Shown here in pieces: positions 13,395 to 25,428 of a stretch of 64,000 nucleotides of DNA (the first letter of the stretch is position 1; every line of letters begins with the position of its first letter). A program made the position numbers and the translations under genes. The notes under the pieces were generated by a model. It was not told the DNA's origin, did not search any database, and saw only the letters and a list, made by a program, of their open reading frames with translations. Origin of the DNA: Atriophallophorus winterbourni (lineage: Eukaryota; Platyhelminthes; Trematoda; Plagiorchiida; Microphallidae); contig JACCGJ010019459.1 in the NCBI GenBank assembly GCA_013407085.1, forward strand, positions 1 to 64,000, given 5' to 3'.

Positions 13395-13505
13395 TACTGT
13401 CCCTAATGGTGTTATGTTGGTCAGTCACTTGAGCTTAGATACGGCCAGTTTACCTTATCCTAGACAGATATAAAAGGGGAATAGACAGTGTTTTCCATGT
13501 AGTAC
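13395..13505 (-). repeat. SINE-like dispersed repeat, partial copy
   Basis: The reverse complement contains the ATATCTGTCTAGG block followed by a decayed core, as in the better copies at 14846-15035 and 19788-19985. The match is short. Confidence 0.4.
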
Positions 13506-13870
13506 GATGGTACGATCGTACTGCGATTTCACATTCGTGCAAGGGTTTCAACTATTGTTTACTAGCTTGTAACAACCTCTGTACTTGCTTTGTACATGTG
13601 TTGTTCATGAATCGTTCATTCTCTCGTGCTTATTATCATAAAAGCAGAAGTCGGACCATAGACTCCCAAGTTTTTTCTACCAGATATTGCTCCATAGATG
13701 TGGTGAAATTAACTGTAATTAACTGATATAATTCCCTGATCGGTTTCATAACTGCCACCGACTGTATCTTACCCCACATACTGTTTATCAGGCTACACAT
13801 ATTTCTTGCCAAACTTCACGCCCTTGATTGGTGTTCACAGAATCGCGTTTATTGTACGAAACTTTTTCTT

Positions 13871-13904
13871 TTGTTGTTTCTACAGTGTCCTCTTTTCAGC
13901 AGAA
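13871..13904 (+). promoter_or_regulatory. 3' splice acceptor directly before the DIS3 start codon (possible trans-splice site)
   Basis: A long pyrimidine-rich run contains two AG acceptors, TTTCTACAG ending at 13885 and CTCTTTTCAG ending at 13899. The second leaves only 5 nt before the ATG at 13905. Flatworms commonly add a spliced leader to mRNAs in trans. An acceptor this close to the start codon suits that, or a 5' UTR intron whose first exon is not recognised. Confidence 0.5.
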
Positions 13905-14061
13905 ATGTCTACTAAATATGAAATTCTTCGAAATCGCGCTGAAAAAACTGTCAAATACAAAACACCTCAAGGAAAAGAAGTGTGTCTCACTAGAGAGGTT
14001 TATTTAAGGGAAGATGTCCCCTGCAAGTCACTCTTGTGCTCGATTCCGGAATGCACATTGG
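13905..14061 (+). CDS. DIS3: DIS3 exon 1 (CR3 motif)
   Basis: Residues 1-52. Contains YLREDVPC and cysteines at 40, 45 and 50, matching the three-cysteine CR3 motif before the PIN domain. The donor is GTAAGT at 14062, phase 1. The next intron is only 72 bp. Confidence 0.88.
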
Positions 14062-17000
14062 GTAAGTTACACGGATATTAATAATTTCTAAAAACGATTG
14101 CATATATTTTCACTGTAAATTTATCCGTTTCAGATAATCCTGTTTTACCAGCTGATATTGTTACCTTTGTGATAGTCGATGGATTTGAAGCGTTGAACTA
14201 TTGGGAAGTATTTGAACTAGAAGAGATAAAAGGAATAATTATCACACTATCAACAGTAAACTACGTCCAACAGCAAGCCAAAAACAAGCGCGCCTATCGC
14301 CGCATTCGCTCTGCTCTAGATGATCCGGTTCAATCCTGCGTGCTTTTCGATAATGAGTTTCACGTTAAGTGCTTTCGCCCTCCATCTTTCAATGAGACCA
14401 TGGTGGATTACACAACGCGAATGAACTGGATCTCTGCGCACTGGTATCAAGCACATTTAGGTTGCAAAGCTTCGGTGATCCTCTTGAGCGGAAATAAACC
14501 GGTTGTCACGGATTGTGCCGCAACGACCTCTGCTCTTCCTGAAAATTTACAACCAATTTCGGTAAGATTCACTCGTGTAATTAGCGGGTGATACCCACAG
14601 ATTACAAACTGATCTTTTTTCAATACCAATTTTTATTAACTAAAGCTACGACCCTAATTCCTTATCGGTTGTACAGCACCATTCTGTGTGGTTAACATTT
14701 CGCCAGGGACATGGAAGCTTCGTCAGACCAAGGGTGATAATCAGAACAGTGACAGCAATAATATAACACTTCGCCCATCACCTGTAATTGGCTTTTTCAC
14801 TAAACAGCTTATTGTAATTCTAGTCAAGTCACGTAGACAAAGACACCGTGCTAAATTGATTGACCACCGGTAATGAGCTGCATGGTAAAACACACTGAAG
14901 TCTCACTACCATTTATATTGCTATTTTCCTTCTTATATCTGTCTGGGCCTCAACAACTTGACAGTATCTTTTCCCATGTGCAGTCTCTGACTGCGCGGCA
15001 CTTTGCCTCGATCAGGCTTGTGCTTTCATTCATATATTACTTACTTATTTACTTCCGCCTTTGGTCCCATCTGGGTCATAGGCCGCCAACCTGCTCTCTC
15101 CATGTATCACGATTCTGGGCGAGTCTGTCCAGTTGTCCTCACGTCTTGCCCATCTGCTGGGCTTTTGCAGCCAGGTCTCGGCCACAGGTATTTCTAGGCC
15201 GCCCACTCTAAATCTTCCCTTGGGGGTTCCAAGTGAGGGATTGTCTGGTGATATTTGATGCAGGTTTGCGGAGGGTGTGGCCAATCCATCGCCAGCGTAT
15301 CTGCAGGATGCATTTGTCATCAGGCTGCTGCTTCGTTCGTTGCCACAATTCTTCATCGCTCATCTTATCGGGTCAGCGGATCTTTAGGATCTTCCTGAGG
15401 TAGGTGTTGATGAAGATCTGGATTTTCTTCATGATGGTGATTGTGGCTCTCCTGGTCTCTGTTTTACTCTAGTGGCTTTACTAAGTTGTTGAAAAGCCTG
15501 ATCTTGGTGGTAATGCTTATCTCGCTGGATCACCAGATGTTGTGCAGCTGATAGAAGGCTGCTCGTGATTTACCGATGCGGGTTCTGACGTCTGCATCTG
15601 TTCCTCCTATCTTGTCCAGAATGCTGCCAATATAGGTGAAACGGTCCACCTCTTCCATGGCCTTGCCTTGGACTGTGGCGGGTGTTGGATTCGTTGCTCT
15701 TGAACACCTTGCTGTTCCATCTGTTGCTGTTGAGGCCCAGTCTAGCTGCGTTAATCGTATCGATGCTAGTCTTTTCTTGCATCTGTCGTTGGGTGTGGGA
15801 GAGAAGAGTCTGATCGTCGGCGAAGTCGAGGCTGTCCAACTGCTTCCTAAGTGTCCACTGGATGCCGTTCCGTTTCTGGTCTATCGAACCATAGTGCATC
15901 GGCCGTCGTGCACGATTAAGAGGGTCGCCTTACCTGCTGCATACACTAGGGCGGGTAAGCGAAAACAAGCTACTGCTACTCTTCAAACTGTTTCTGACCC
16001 TTCCCTTCCCCCATCCACTTCTAAGAATTCCCCGTCTGTCAATCCCAGCCTTAGAGAAAACCGCGCTGAACATGTTGGACCATTCTTTGTTCGCGAATTT
16101 ACAGATCACTTTCTGAAAACACGGATCTATGCTCACATCGGAGCCATGAATGTCAGAACTCTCAGACAAATAGGCCAGCAAGCTGCATTGGCTCTTACCT
16201 TAGATAGTCTATCTATTGATGTTTGCTGTTTATCGGAAACGCGCTTATATGATCCGTCTATAATTACTGAACTTACTGCCCCAAGCCTTTCAACTCGCTA
16301 CTTTTTGTGCTGCTCCGGTGATTCTGTAGCTGCCATTTCAGGACAGGTGCGTGTTGATATAGTGCTGAATTCACGTGCCGAATCCTGTCTAATCGATTGG
16401 ATTCCTTGCAATAGCAGGATGTGCGCAGTTATACTAGCCGCTAATATTAGACCAAACTCAAAAGTTTTCTAATCTGAGGTTCTTGTAGCAACTTACGCCC
16501 CGACTAACACCAATTCCGACGACGAGAAGAATGCCTTCTGCGACTATTTATATGCTCTTTTGCTACGTGCAAAAAGCTTGGATATTGTTGTCTTAGCGGG
16601 AGATATGAATGCCAGACTGGGTCGCTTAGATACATCTGAATCACAATTGGATGGCATGTTTGGACTTGACGGCCAACGCACAGATAATGTTGAATGGTTT
16701 ATACAATTCTGTGCACAATCTCGATTATTCATTAGCAGCACTTCTTTTCGCCATAAAAGATGTCAATGTGCCACATGGCGCTCGTCGAATGAAAGCCAAC
16801 CATCGGCCGAAATCGACTATATCGTCATAAGTGCTCGCTGGAGAGGTTGCATTGAGGACTGCTGCTCCTTTTGGAATACCGCATAGATTCAGATCATACT
16901 CTTATGCGATGTAGGTTCTCGTTAAAGTTCTCCGGTACGAAGCCTTCGAATGGGAAACGCATTGTGACGGAAAAATTCTCCCAGCCTGCAGTTCGAGACA

Positions 17001-20000
17001 TTTATAGGACTACCTTGATTAACTTACTTTCAGTTGCTCTGTGTACAACTGCCGATGAAAGGTAAAACAAGATAGCAGGGATTATGCGAGCCGCCGCATT
17101 AACAACCTGTGAGACTACACAATCAACCCCAAAGTCCAACTGGATTTCACAGCGCTCTATAAAAGTTCTTCACCAGCGACGCCAAATACCTCATGGTCCT
17201 GGACACAATACAGAGTGTGGACGCATGAGGAATGAACTTAAACGGAGCTTAAGACTAGACAGAAAAAAGTGGTGGCTAAATAAGGTCGAACAAATGGAAA
17301 TAGCAAATAATGCGGGTAATGTGCGAAAACGCTTCCAACTTATTCGATCGACGGGGCATACGAAAAAAGTAGTGTGTGACTATCGCTGGAATAGACGGTA
17401 CTCTCATCACTAATATGAATCGCCGCCTTTCACGCTGGGCCGAACATTTTGAAGAACAATTCAGCTGGTCGCCTGCAACAGAATCATTTCCTCATTTGAA
17501 GCAGTGTGATCCTTGATCTGTTAGCGTAGATCCCCCCAATGATTTAGAAATTAAAGCATGTATCTAATCCATGAAACGATTCAAAGCTGCTGGCCCCGAT
17601 GACATACCGCCTGTTTTGTTCAAAGAAGGTGGCCAAGTCTTAATAAGCACATTAGGCGATCTCCTCCGTGATGTGTGTTTGTCAGAATCTGTCCCTCAGA
17701 GTTGGGAAAAATTGATTATCATACCTATATTTAAAAAAAAGTTGTGCGAAGTTCATGCTCTAATCACCGTGGGCTAAGTCTCACTATCATCATTACGAGA
17801 TTAGTAGCGTCCATATGTCTTCGAAGATTAACATCGCATAGGGAATCACATATCCGAGAGCAGCAAGCTGGCTTCCGGCCTGGCAGATACTGTGCCGACC
17901 ACATTTTTACTCTTCGACAGATCTTAGAACTGCGGCACACTTATAGACAACCGACAATAGTCATCTTTTTAGACCTCAAAGGAGCATTTGATTCAGTCGA
18001 TCGATATGTCCTGTTTAAAACCTTGCTGTGCAAAGGCGTTCCGCAAAAGTATGTCAACATACTATGTGCACTTTATGCTCATGCATCCGGATGCGTTAGT
18101 ATTTAGAACGAACTCTCACCTTGATTCCCCACCACAAGTGGCATCCGACAAGGATGTCCAATTTCTCCGTTTTTGTTCAATTTTGTAATTGATGCCATCA
18201 TGGAATTATGCAACGAAGGAGCCCCAGCTTTCGGAGTTCACATAATGCCAGGTGGCAAGCTTCTCGACTTGGACTATGCTGATATTGTGCTGCACTTCGA
18301 CTCGTACACCGATGCACAGGCGATACTGAACAAGCTAGCTGGTATTGTGCCCGCATTTGGAATGCGTTTTTCACCCTCTAAGTGCAGTATCCTGCTGCAA
18401 GACATCGACTTATCAAACAACATTTCATTACTTGACAATCAGGCGCTTGAAATTGTAGATCGTTTTACGTATCTCGGTAGTTGTATCAATAATTGTGCAT
18501 CATTAGATGACGAGGTCTCGGCACGCATTTCGAAAGCGACCATAGCATTCCGCAACCTAGGTAACCTCTTTCGTCAGAAAGGACTGTCTGTTACCCAAGG
18601 GTAGAGTCTATAAAGCGACAGTTCGGGCTGTGTTACTGTATGGGTGCGAAACTTCGACCTTACGTAAAGAACACATTCAGCGTCTCCAAGTATTTGACAA
18701 CCGATGTCTCAGCAACATTCTAGGAGTTAGCTGTTATAATCGCGTACTCACCGATGCTCTCCGAAATAAGTTGTTCAGTAGTAATGTCGATATAGAGAAG
18801 CAGATCAACTTGCATAAGTTGCGCTGGTTGGGTCACGTTTTACGGATGCCGGACCACTGACTTCCGAGACGGATTCTTTTTGCGACGCCACATCCCGATT
18901 TACGTAAACCTCGTGGTGGCCGAACCGTCCCGTCTCATAGGCAGTTAGAAACCCTTACTAGTAACCTTTACAACCTGACAGTATCTTAGACCACGTGCAG
19001 CCTGTGACTGTGCTGCACTTTGCCTGGATCAGGCTTGTGCTTTCATACCATCATACCATACCTTTACAAAGTCGGCGCAGCGCGTCTTCCAGGCTGGTGT
19101 CCTCGCGATCAGATATCGCAATGGGTAGTTACGCTTCAGGATATTTCCCGAAACCGTGTTCAATGGCGGTCTTGCACTAAGCATCGTCTTGGAGTGTTAG
19201 CTTAACCTTGTTTGTTGTCAAGCGGAGTGACGATAAAAGCTTGTTACGATGTATGACAATGAAAGCCGCAAGGAAGCTGTCACGCTGATGTCGCTCTAAT
19301 CGTTCACGAATGCATGTTCCATTCGAGGTGTAGCACCGCATCCCAGTTTTTGTGCTTAATCTTCTATAGAATCCGTAGCTATTTAAACCCCACCCTTCCA
19401 CATCTTTTAGGATTTTACTTTTTCATGATTGTGTGGCAGTTAAGCATTCAGTACATGCTACCGATGTAATGCTGTCTGTGATGGTGGTTGTTGTTCTGAT
19501 GCGCTGCTTTTTCTGCTTCTATGGCCACTATTTCTGCTCTAACGCTTCTCTTGACAATTCTATTTGCTTCTGTATATTCTTCTTGTGCTTTTACTTTTGT
19601 TGCTCTTGTTCTGCTGTTGTTCACTATTGCCTTCCTTTCTCTTCTATCTTCTGTAACGTCCCTGCTGAGATCCATTTCTTGTGTATGTATGTTTTTGGGC
19701 CCATTACTTCTTGGCGTGCTGAGGTCACCGCTTCTTTCACCTTCTACCCGGATGTGCAATAGTACAGTACTTTTTTGCTGTGCGGCTTACACCGTGCTAA
19801 ATTGATTGGCCAACGGTAGTAAGCTGCATGCTGAAATACGCTGGAGTTTCACTACCATTTCGATTTCTATTTTTTTCTCTCATCTATCTAGGCCTGGGCA
19901 ACCTGACAGTATCTTAACCCATGTGCAGTCTCTGACTGTGGTGCACTTTGCCTAGTTCAGGATTGTGCTTCCATATATACATACATTGTCTCTTCAAGCA

Positions 20001-23000
20001 TCCCATCTGAAACTCGACACAAGAATCGATTTTAGTTGCTGAACCCGTCTGCGAGAAATATTTCACCCTATTTACATGTGTTTAGTCACGTGATTGAACA
20101 GGTTGGTCGTACCAGCCTTATCCAATAGTGGCATACAAGCGCAACTTTTTTCCATTCTTCCTCTGCTTCAACAGCATGCCGATCCTGATTTTACTGTCAC
20201 TTCAAATGAAGTTTTACTGTTGATGTCATCTAGCTTGATGACGAAACGTCCAACAACAGTAACGCAAGATCGGATAACATTACTTGAACACCGTCGTTGA
20301 TTGCTTGATTAATCTTAGGTTTTGTTAATTGAAGTGGTAAGCAAATCTACTTTTGATGCATGACAGTGAAGACCACAAAAGTATTCATTCTCTACTTTTT
20401 CACGGAACTTGATGCATGTTTCATTCCAGGTGTGCTCACTATTTTGTAGTTTCCCTTGCTCTTCACGTCCCGCACTTCTCTATTTTTTTAAGTTCATATT
20501 CTGTCATGATTGTGTAGCAATTGAGCACTTGACATCTGCTTATGATGTGAAAGTGTATCTGGTCTTCATGAATGTGGATGATTCGATTTCTCTGAAAATT
20601 CTCAGAAAACATTTTACACTAACGATAATCCACAATAATTCACATTTTGCCTATTTGGTCTTGTAGGGACAGGCAACGATTCCACGTATTTTATAAAACT
20701 AATCCGAGAGATTAACATCTTGTTTTGTTTTTACAGGTGATGGATCTTTCTGAATTCCTGCATGTTTACCATCCGACGCTGACGGCCGCTCAGCTTTTGG
20801 TCGAATCGTTACAAGCTGCTTTGCAATCAAAAAGTTCTGATTCAGGTGCCGTTTCAACGCGAAACGGTTCCGTTGTTTCTGACGCTTTGGAGCTGGGAAC
20901 TTTTCCAGGTGATTTTTTGCTTTTTTATGGCATAACTAGGTGCGTTTGTTCGATCCCCTGTCTGTTCATTGCTATCACAGCTTGCCAAGTAGCACTCTAT
21001 TCACCACCTTTAGTTGACTTTAACGCATAACAACTCATAACTGTTAGTTTAACAAAACTTCTGTAAGAGGTAATACGTTAGGCAAAACATGTGTTAAACG
21101 ACTGCTATCATTTTCTTTCCTAAGTGCAGTTGTGCAGTACTTCTTTACTGTTAAGGTAATACCGTTTCTAATTGATCTGCCACCGTTACTGAGCTGAATG
21201 TGAGATCAGGTTTTAGTCGCATTATCACTTTCCTCAACCTTGTTATTTGTTTAAGCCTGGGCATTGGATAATGGCTTAGCCCACGTGCAGTCCCTGCCTG
21301 TGCTTGTGATTTCGTACATATTTGTTTGATTAATCTTCGGTGTTCATCAAATAGAGTGAGAAGGAAAACCACATGCTAGTTGAAGTCACGTGGAAGGTCA
21401 ATTGGTGATGTCGGTTTAATTATCCGTGTCAACCGAAGTGCTCTCGCTTTGTCAGGTCGGCTCGAATAACCATTTTGTGATGGAGCTTCCAATTATTGAA
21501 GCTTATCGCCCATTTTCAATTAATTTTTCATATTTTCCATCGATTTTTCAGCTCCAGAACAGGACAAGGTGTATCCAGAACATCTCCCGGAATCTGCTTT
21601 ACTCGCTGGTATACGCTCTGGACAATTTCTGCGTGGCATTCTCCGCGTATCCCGTTTTCGTGCATCGACTGAAGCCATGGTTGCCTTGACTGAGTGAGTT
21701 GCTTTTTGATGCAGTTTTATCCAATCCGTTATGGCCTCCGTTCCTGCTACTCTCCCGCTACAATGGCAGTTTTTAATTGTATACTTTATTGAATGTCATT
21801 TCAGAAAACAGAAGCTTTCATAACACGTTTGCTATAGCGAAGTGAATTGACTGTGCTTCAGGTGAAATATTTCTCGTGGCCGGTGGCACTGATAAGTTGC
21901 TGATTTCGTGGATAGGTTCAGTAACTAAAATCGATTCCTGTGTCGAGTTTCAGAAATGATACAATGGTACTATTAAATGCGCACAAAACCCCCTCGAGAT
22001 GCAAATATGACATGCTAGGGTCGTTTTGCCCTACTTCGGTGTAGGCACCCTACTTCGGTGTAGGCAACCGGGTAGTATCATGCCTACGTTCAACGATGCC
22101 GATGACAACGCTTTGTACCCTCCTTCTCGCTTTGTACATCTCATTGTTTATGTTGAACGGCACTATATCTGTATCAGATTGTGCAAATATAATAATAATA
22201 ATAAGGGTCGTTTTATGCTCCTGAAATTCTACTACTAAATTCTTTAGATTGAAAGTGTGTTGGTCAGCATATCCGTAACAGTAGGCAGTCTCACCAATAT
22301 CGGTTACTCACTATCAACGTGGTCTTTTGTTTCGTATCCTTGACATGATCGCCAGCACTTGACCCATATTCTTCATATATTTGTCGACTTCGGGAGACCA
22401 AGGCCTTCTGAGGTGTTTTTCTTTTTGGTTTAGCTCTCAATCGGCTCGACGTAAGAACTGTTCTAATAATGCTTTCAGCGGTGTTTCAGAAGATATAGCG
22501 TCGGCGATCTAATATGTTCTCTTTGGTTTGCTTGGTGTGTTGCCACTGAATGGTTTTTACCAAGACTGATCAACCGTGTAAGGTAAATCGCTGCGAATGT
22601 TTTGGGGCTGTGTTGCCGTGCCATGAACTCATTATTGGTCTGAAATGCTCATCCGTAATCGATATTTACTTAAAGGGACCATCGACAACCAGCCGGTAGA
22701 GGTATGCACCCATGTTGAGTCAAAAATACCTAATTGTCAAATAAAGATTTTGCTAGTTCTGTGACAGTCCTGTCTAGTAACCCTACCTTCGTATTTTCTT
22801 AACCACAGTTAATTAACTGACTAGTTAACCAAAGTAATGATCAATTGCCACTTTGAAAATTCCGGTTTCGGGTCCCAGATCAACGATATTTGAACCGCTT
22901 GCGAGCTAATTAGATCGCAAAATTTCAATCTGGTAACTCTAATACAGCCACAAGTGCAACTCATACCAATGAATATTTTTTCCCTCGAACTACACACGTA

Positions 23001-25363
23001 CACATGTTTTGCTATTCCGTACTGTTAATTGTTGTATCCTGTTTTTTCTGAAATTAAACGATCATTTTTGTTCTGTTTTTTCAGTGCCAGCGTTGTAAAA
23101 CACCAACCAGACCTCAAAGAGGCACTAGCATCTCGCAGCGAGGTCGCGATCCTAGGAATGGCTCATCGCAACCGTGCAATTGATGGCGACGTTGTAGTGA
23201 TTCGTGTCCTACCGCGCGAGCAGTGGTCTTCATTATCTTCCAATGTCGCCGAGGCAGAGACCAGTATGTAGCATCTCCACTGAGTGCTATCGATAACTTT
23301 ACGATATTTGATGGATAATTGCCTTTATAATACTGCTTACGTGACTTGAACCCCCTATACCCGCTAGAGTCTGTTTAGCCGTAATGTCAAAACAAAGGTG
23401 GTGGGTGGAATGTAGCTTAATCGCCCTTCGTTTGACGAAGCTTCTGTGTCAGAAGTGAAACGTTACACAAAATCTGCATTTAACCGATTGCCATCAAATC
23501 TCTGCACCTCTTATATACTTTCGAAATACACGCCAAGGTGTGTGGTACCGATTGTAAACATTGATCAAATCAAAAACCTAGAGTCAGGCGAAATGTCTGA
23601 TTTTCTATCCAGGATGAGATACTCATACCTGAAACACGGTTATGACATTTATAATAGAGTGTACGGCGTTTTCCTTTGCGACCTATTATCACTGGCAATT
23701 AATGTTGCATAATGTTGCCTCTAAATGTCTTATTCCGGTTGCAATAAAGTAGCCCGTATCGTCATATTTTTTTTAATTTTATACTCTACTTCCATGCAGC
23801 TTCTAACATCAGATATAATTGAAGGTGCTATTCCCGAACACCTGGCACTTAGTGGAGAATCAACCTTTGCAATGCAGAAAACTATTTAAAAGAGATATGG
23901 AAACTATGGGCATTGACCCTACGGGTTGGGAACAATTGCTTTTGACCGCCCACTTTGAAGTCATAGTTTGAGGCGTCTTCTTCAGGCTGCTTTCGATTAC
24001 TGAACGTAAACCACGCAGATCGATCGAGTACTGCTTTACGCTTTGGGATAGATTGTTCCTTCTGAATCAGACTGTTCAGTTATTTGAAACGCGGTGTAGC
24101 ATGAAACCGCTACGCACATATATGGTCGATGTTGACCGAAGTAGGCCAAATGGGAATCGCGTTTTCTGTTCGCAACACCTTGTTACACGATACTCATTAA
24201 CCGTATACTAAAAGTGCATTATAGCCGATGGAGAAACTCACGGTTCTCTATAAAAACTTTAAACTCCGATGTTTATATCATAACACGCTGAATGCGACTT
24301 GATATATCATAAGTGCAATTGAGTTCTAACCTATCATTACCACGGCTAAGTTTCTGTATATGGTTGGCTAGCCCAACAAACTTCAGACTATCTCTCCACA
24401 CTTTTACTTTGCATTTTCCTCTGCTTTAACTTACAAGCCTTCCTCTACACGAGTTTTGTAGCTTGAACTCCCCGTTATGAACCATTTTCACCCTTTAACA
24501 AACAATAACTCACTTTAAACGACAAGTAGTATCCATTTGTATTTCTAGTATGACAGCAGCCTTGGATGCCCAGGGCGCGTTTGGCGTGTACCATGTGGGG
24601 ACTCAATATCTTTCATTGTCAGCTGCGACTTTTGATTTTGCAAGCAAAGTGAAGTTCGAATAATCAGAAGCTAGGTGCGAACTATTCAAATCCATAATGA
24701 TAAAGTGCCCTAGCTAGTTTCGATGTGTTCGACTTTGCATTTTTCTTTAGATATCGCGTGTGTTGTTCCCGAGGTTCCGTCACCTAGTTGTTGTCTCAAG
24801 TAGCTGTCAGCTCTTTGTTTTCGGCCCCAGCTCAAAACGGCTTTTTCTCTCATTTTGTCTAGACCAAGTCGAATTTGTGGACCCTACCGCAAACGTACCT
24901 GAACACAAAGATGAAAAGGAACACGTTGATTTCACCCCTACGGGTGGGATTCCTTCCGCTTTCGTGGTTGGAGTGATTAACCGGAACTGGCGAGATTACG
25001 TTTGCACGTATGTACCGTCTGATGGAGTCCAAGAAGTCGGTTGGATTTTAGTCACTCCATGGGATCATCGTATTCCGAGAATAAGAATCCACACCACTCA
25101 GGGGTCTAAGCTCTCCAAAGATCGGTAAGCATCGTCTCTTACTTTTCGTTAGTAGCTTCGTTGATGGACGTTGCATTGTGCTTCTATTTTGATCAGTTTT
25201 ATTGTACGCATCGACGAGTGGGAGTCTGGATCCAATTATCCTCTAGGCCATTTCGTCCATTCTCTCGGTCCCATCGGTGATTTGGAAACTGAGACGCAGA
25301 CATTGCTGGTCGAGCACAACGTGGCCATCCGCAAATTTTCCGATGCTCAGGTATTGACTCAGT

Positions 25364-25428
<65 letters not shown>

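Noticed and set aside
13905..14081. Upstream start at 13806 for DIS3
   Set aside because: The frame from 13806 runs through a pyrimidine-rich splice acceptor region. The ATG at 13905 begins the conserved N-terminus.
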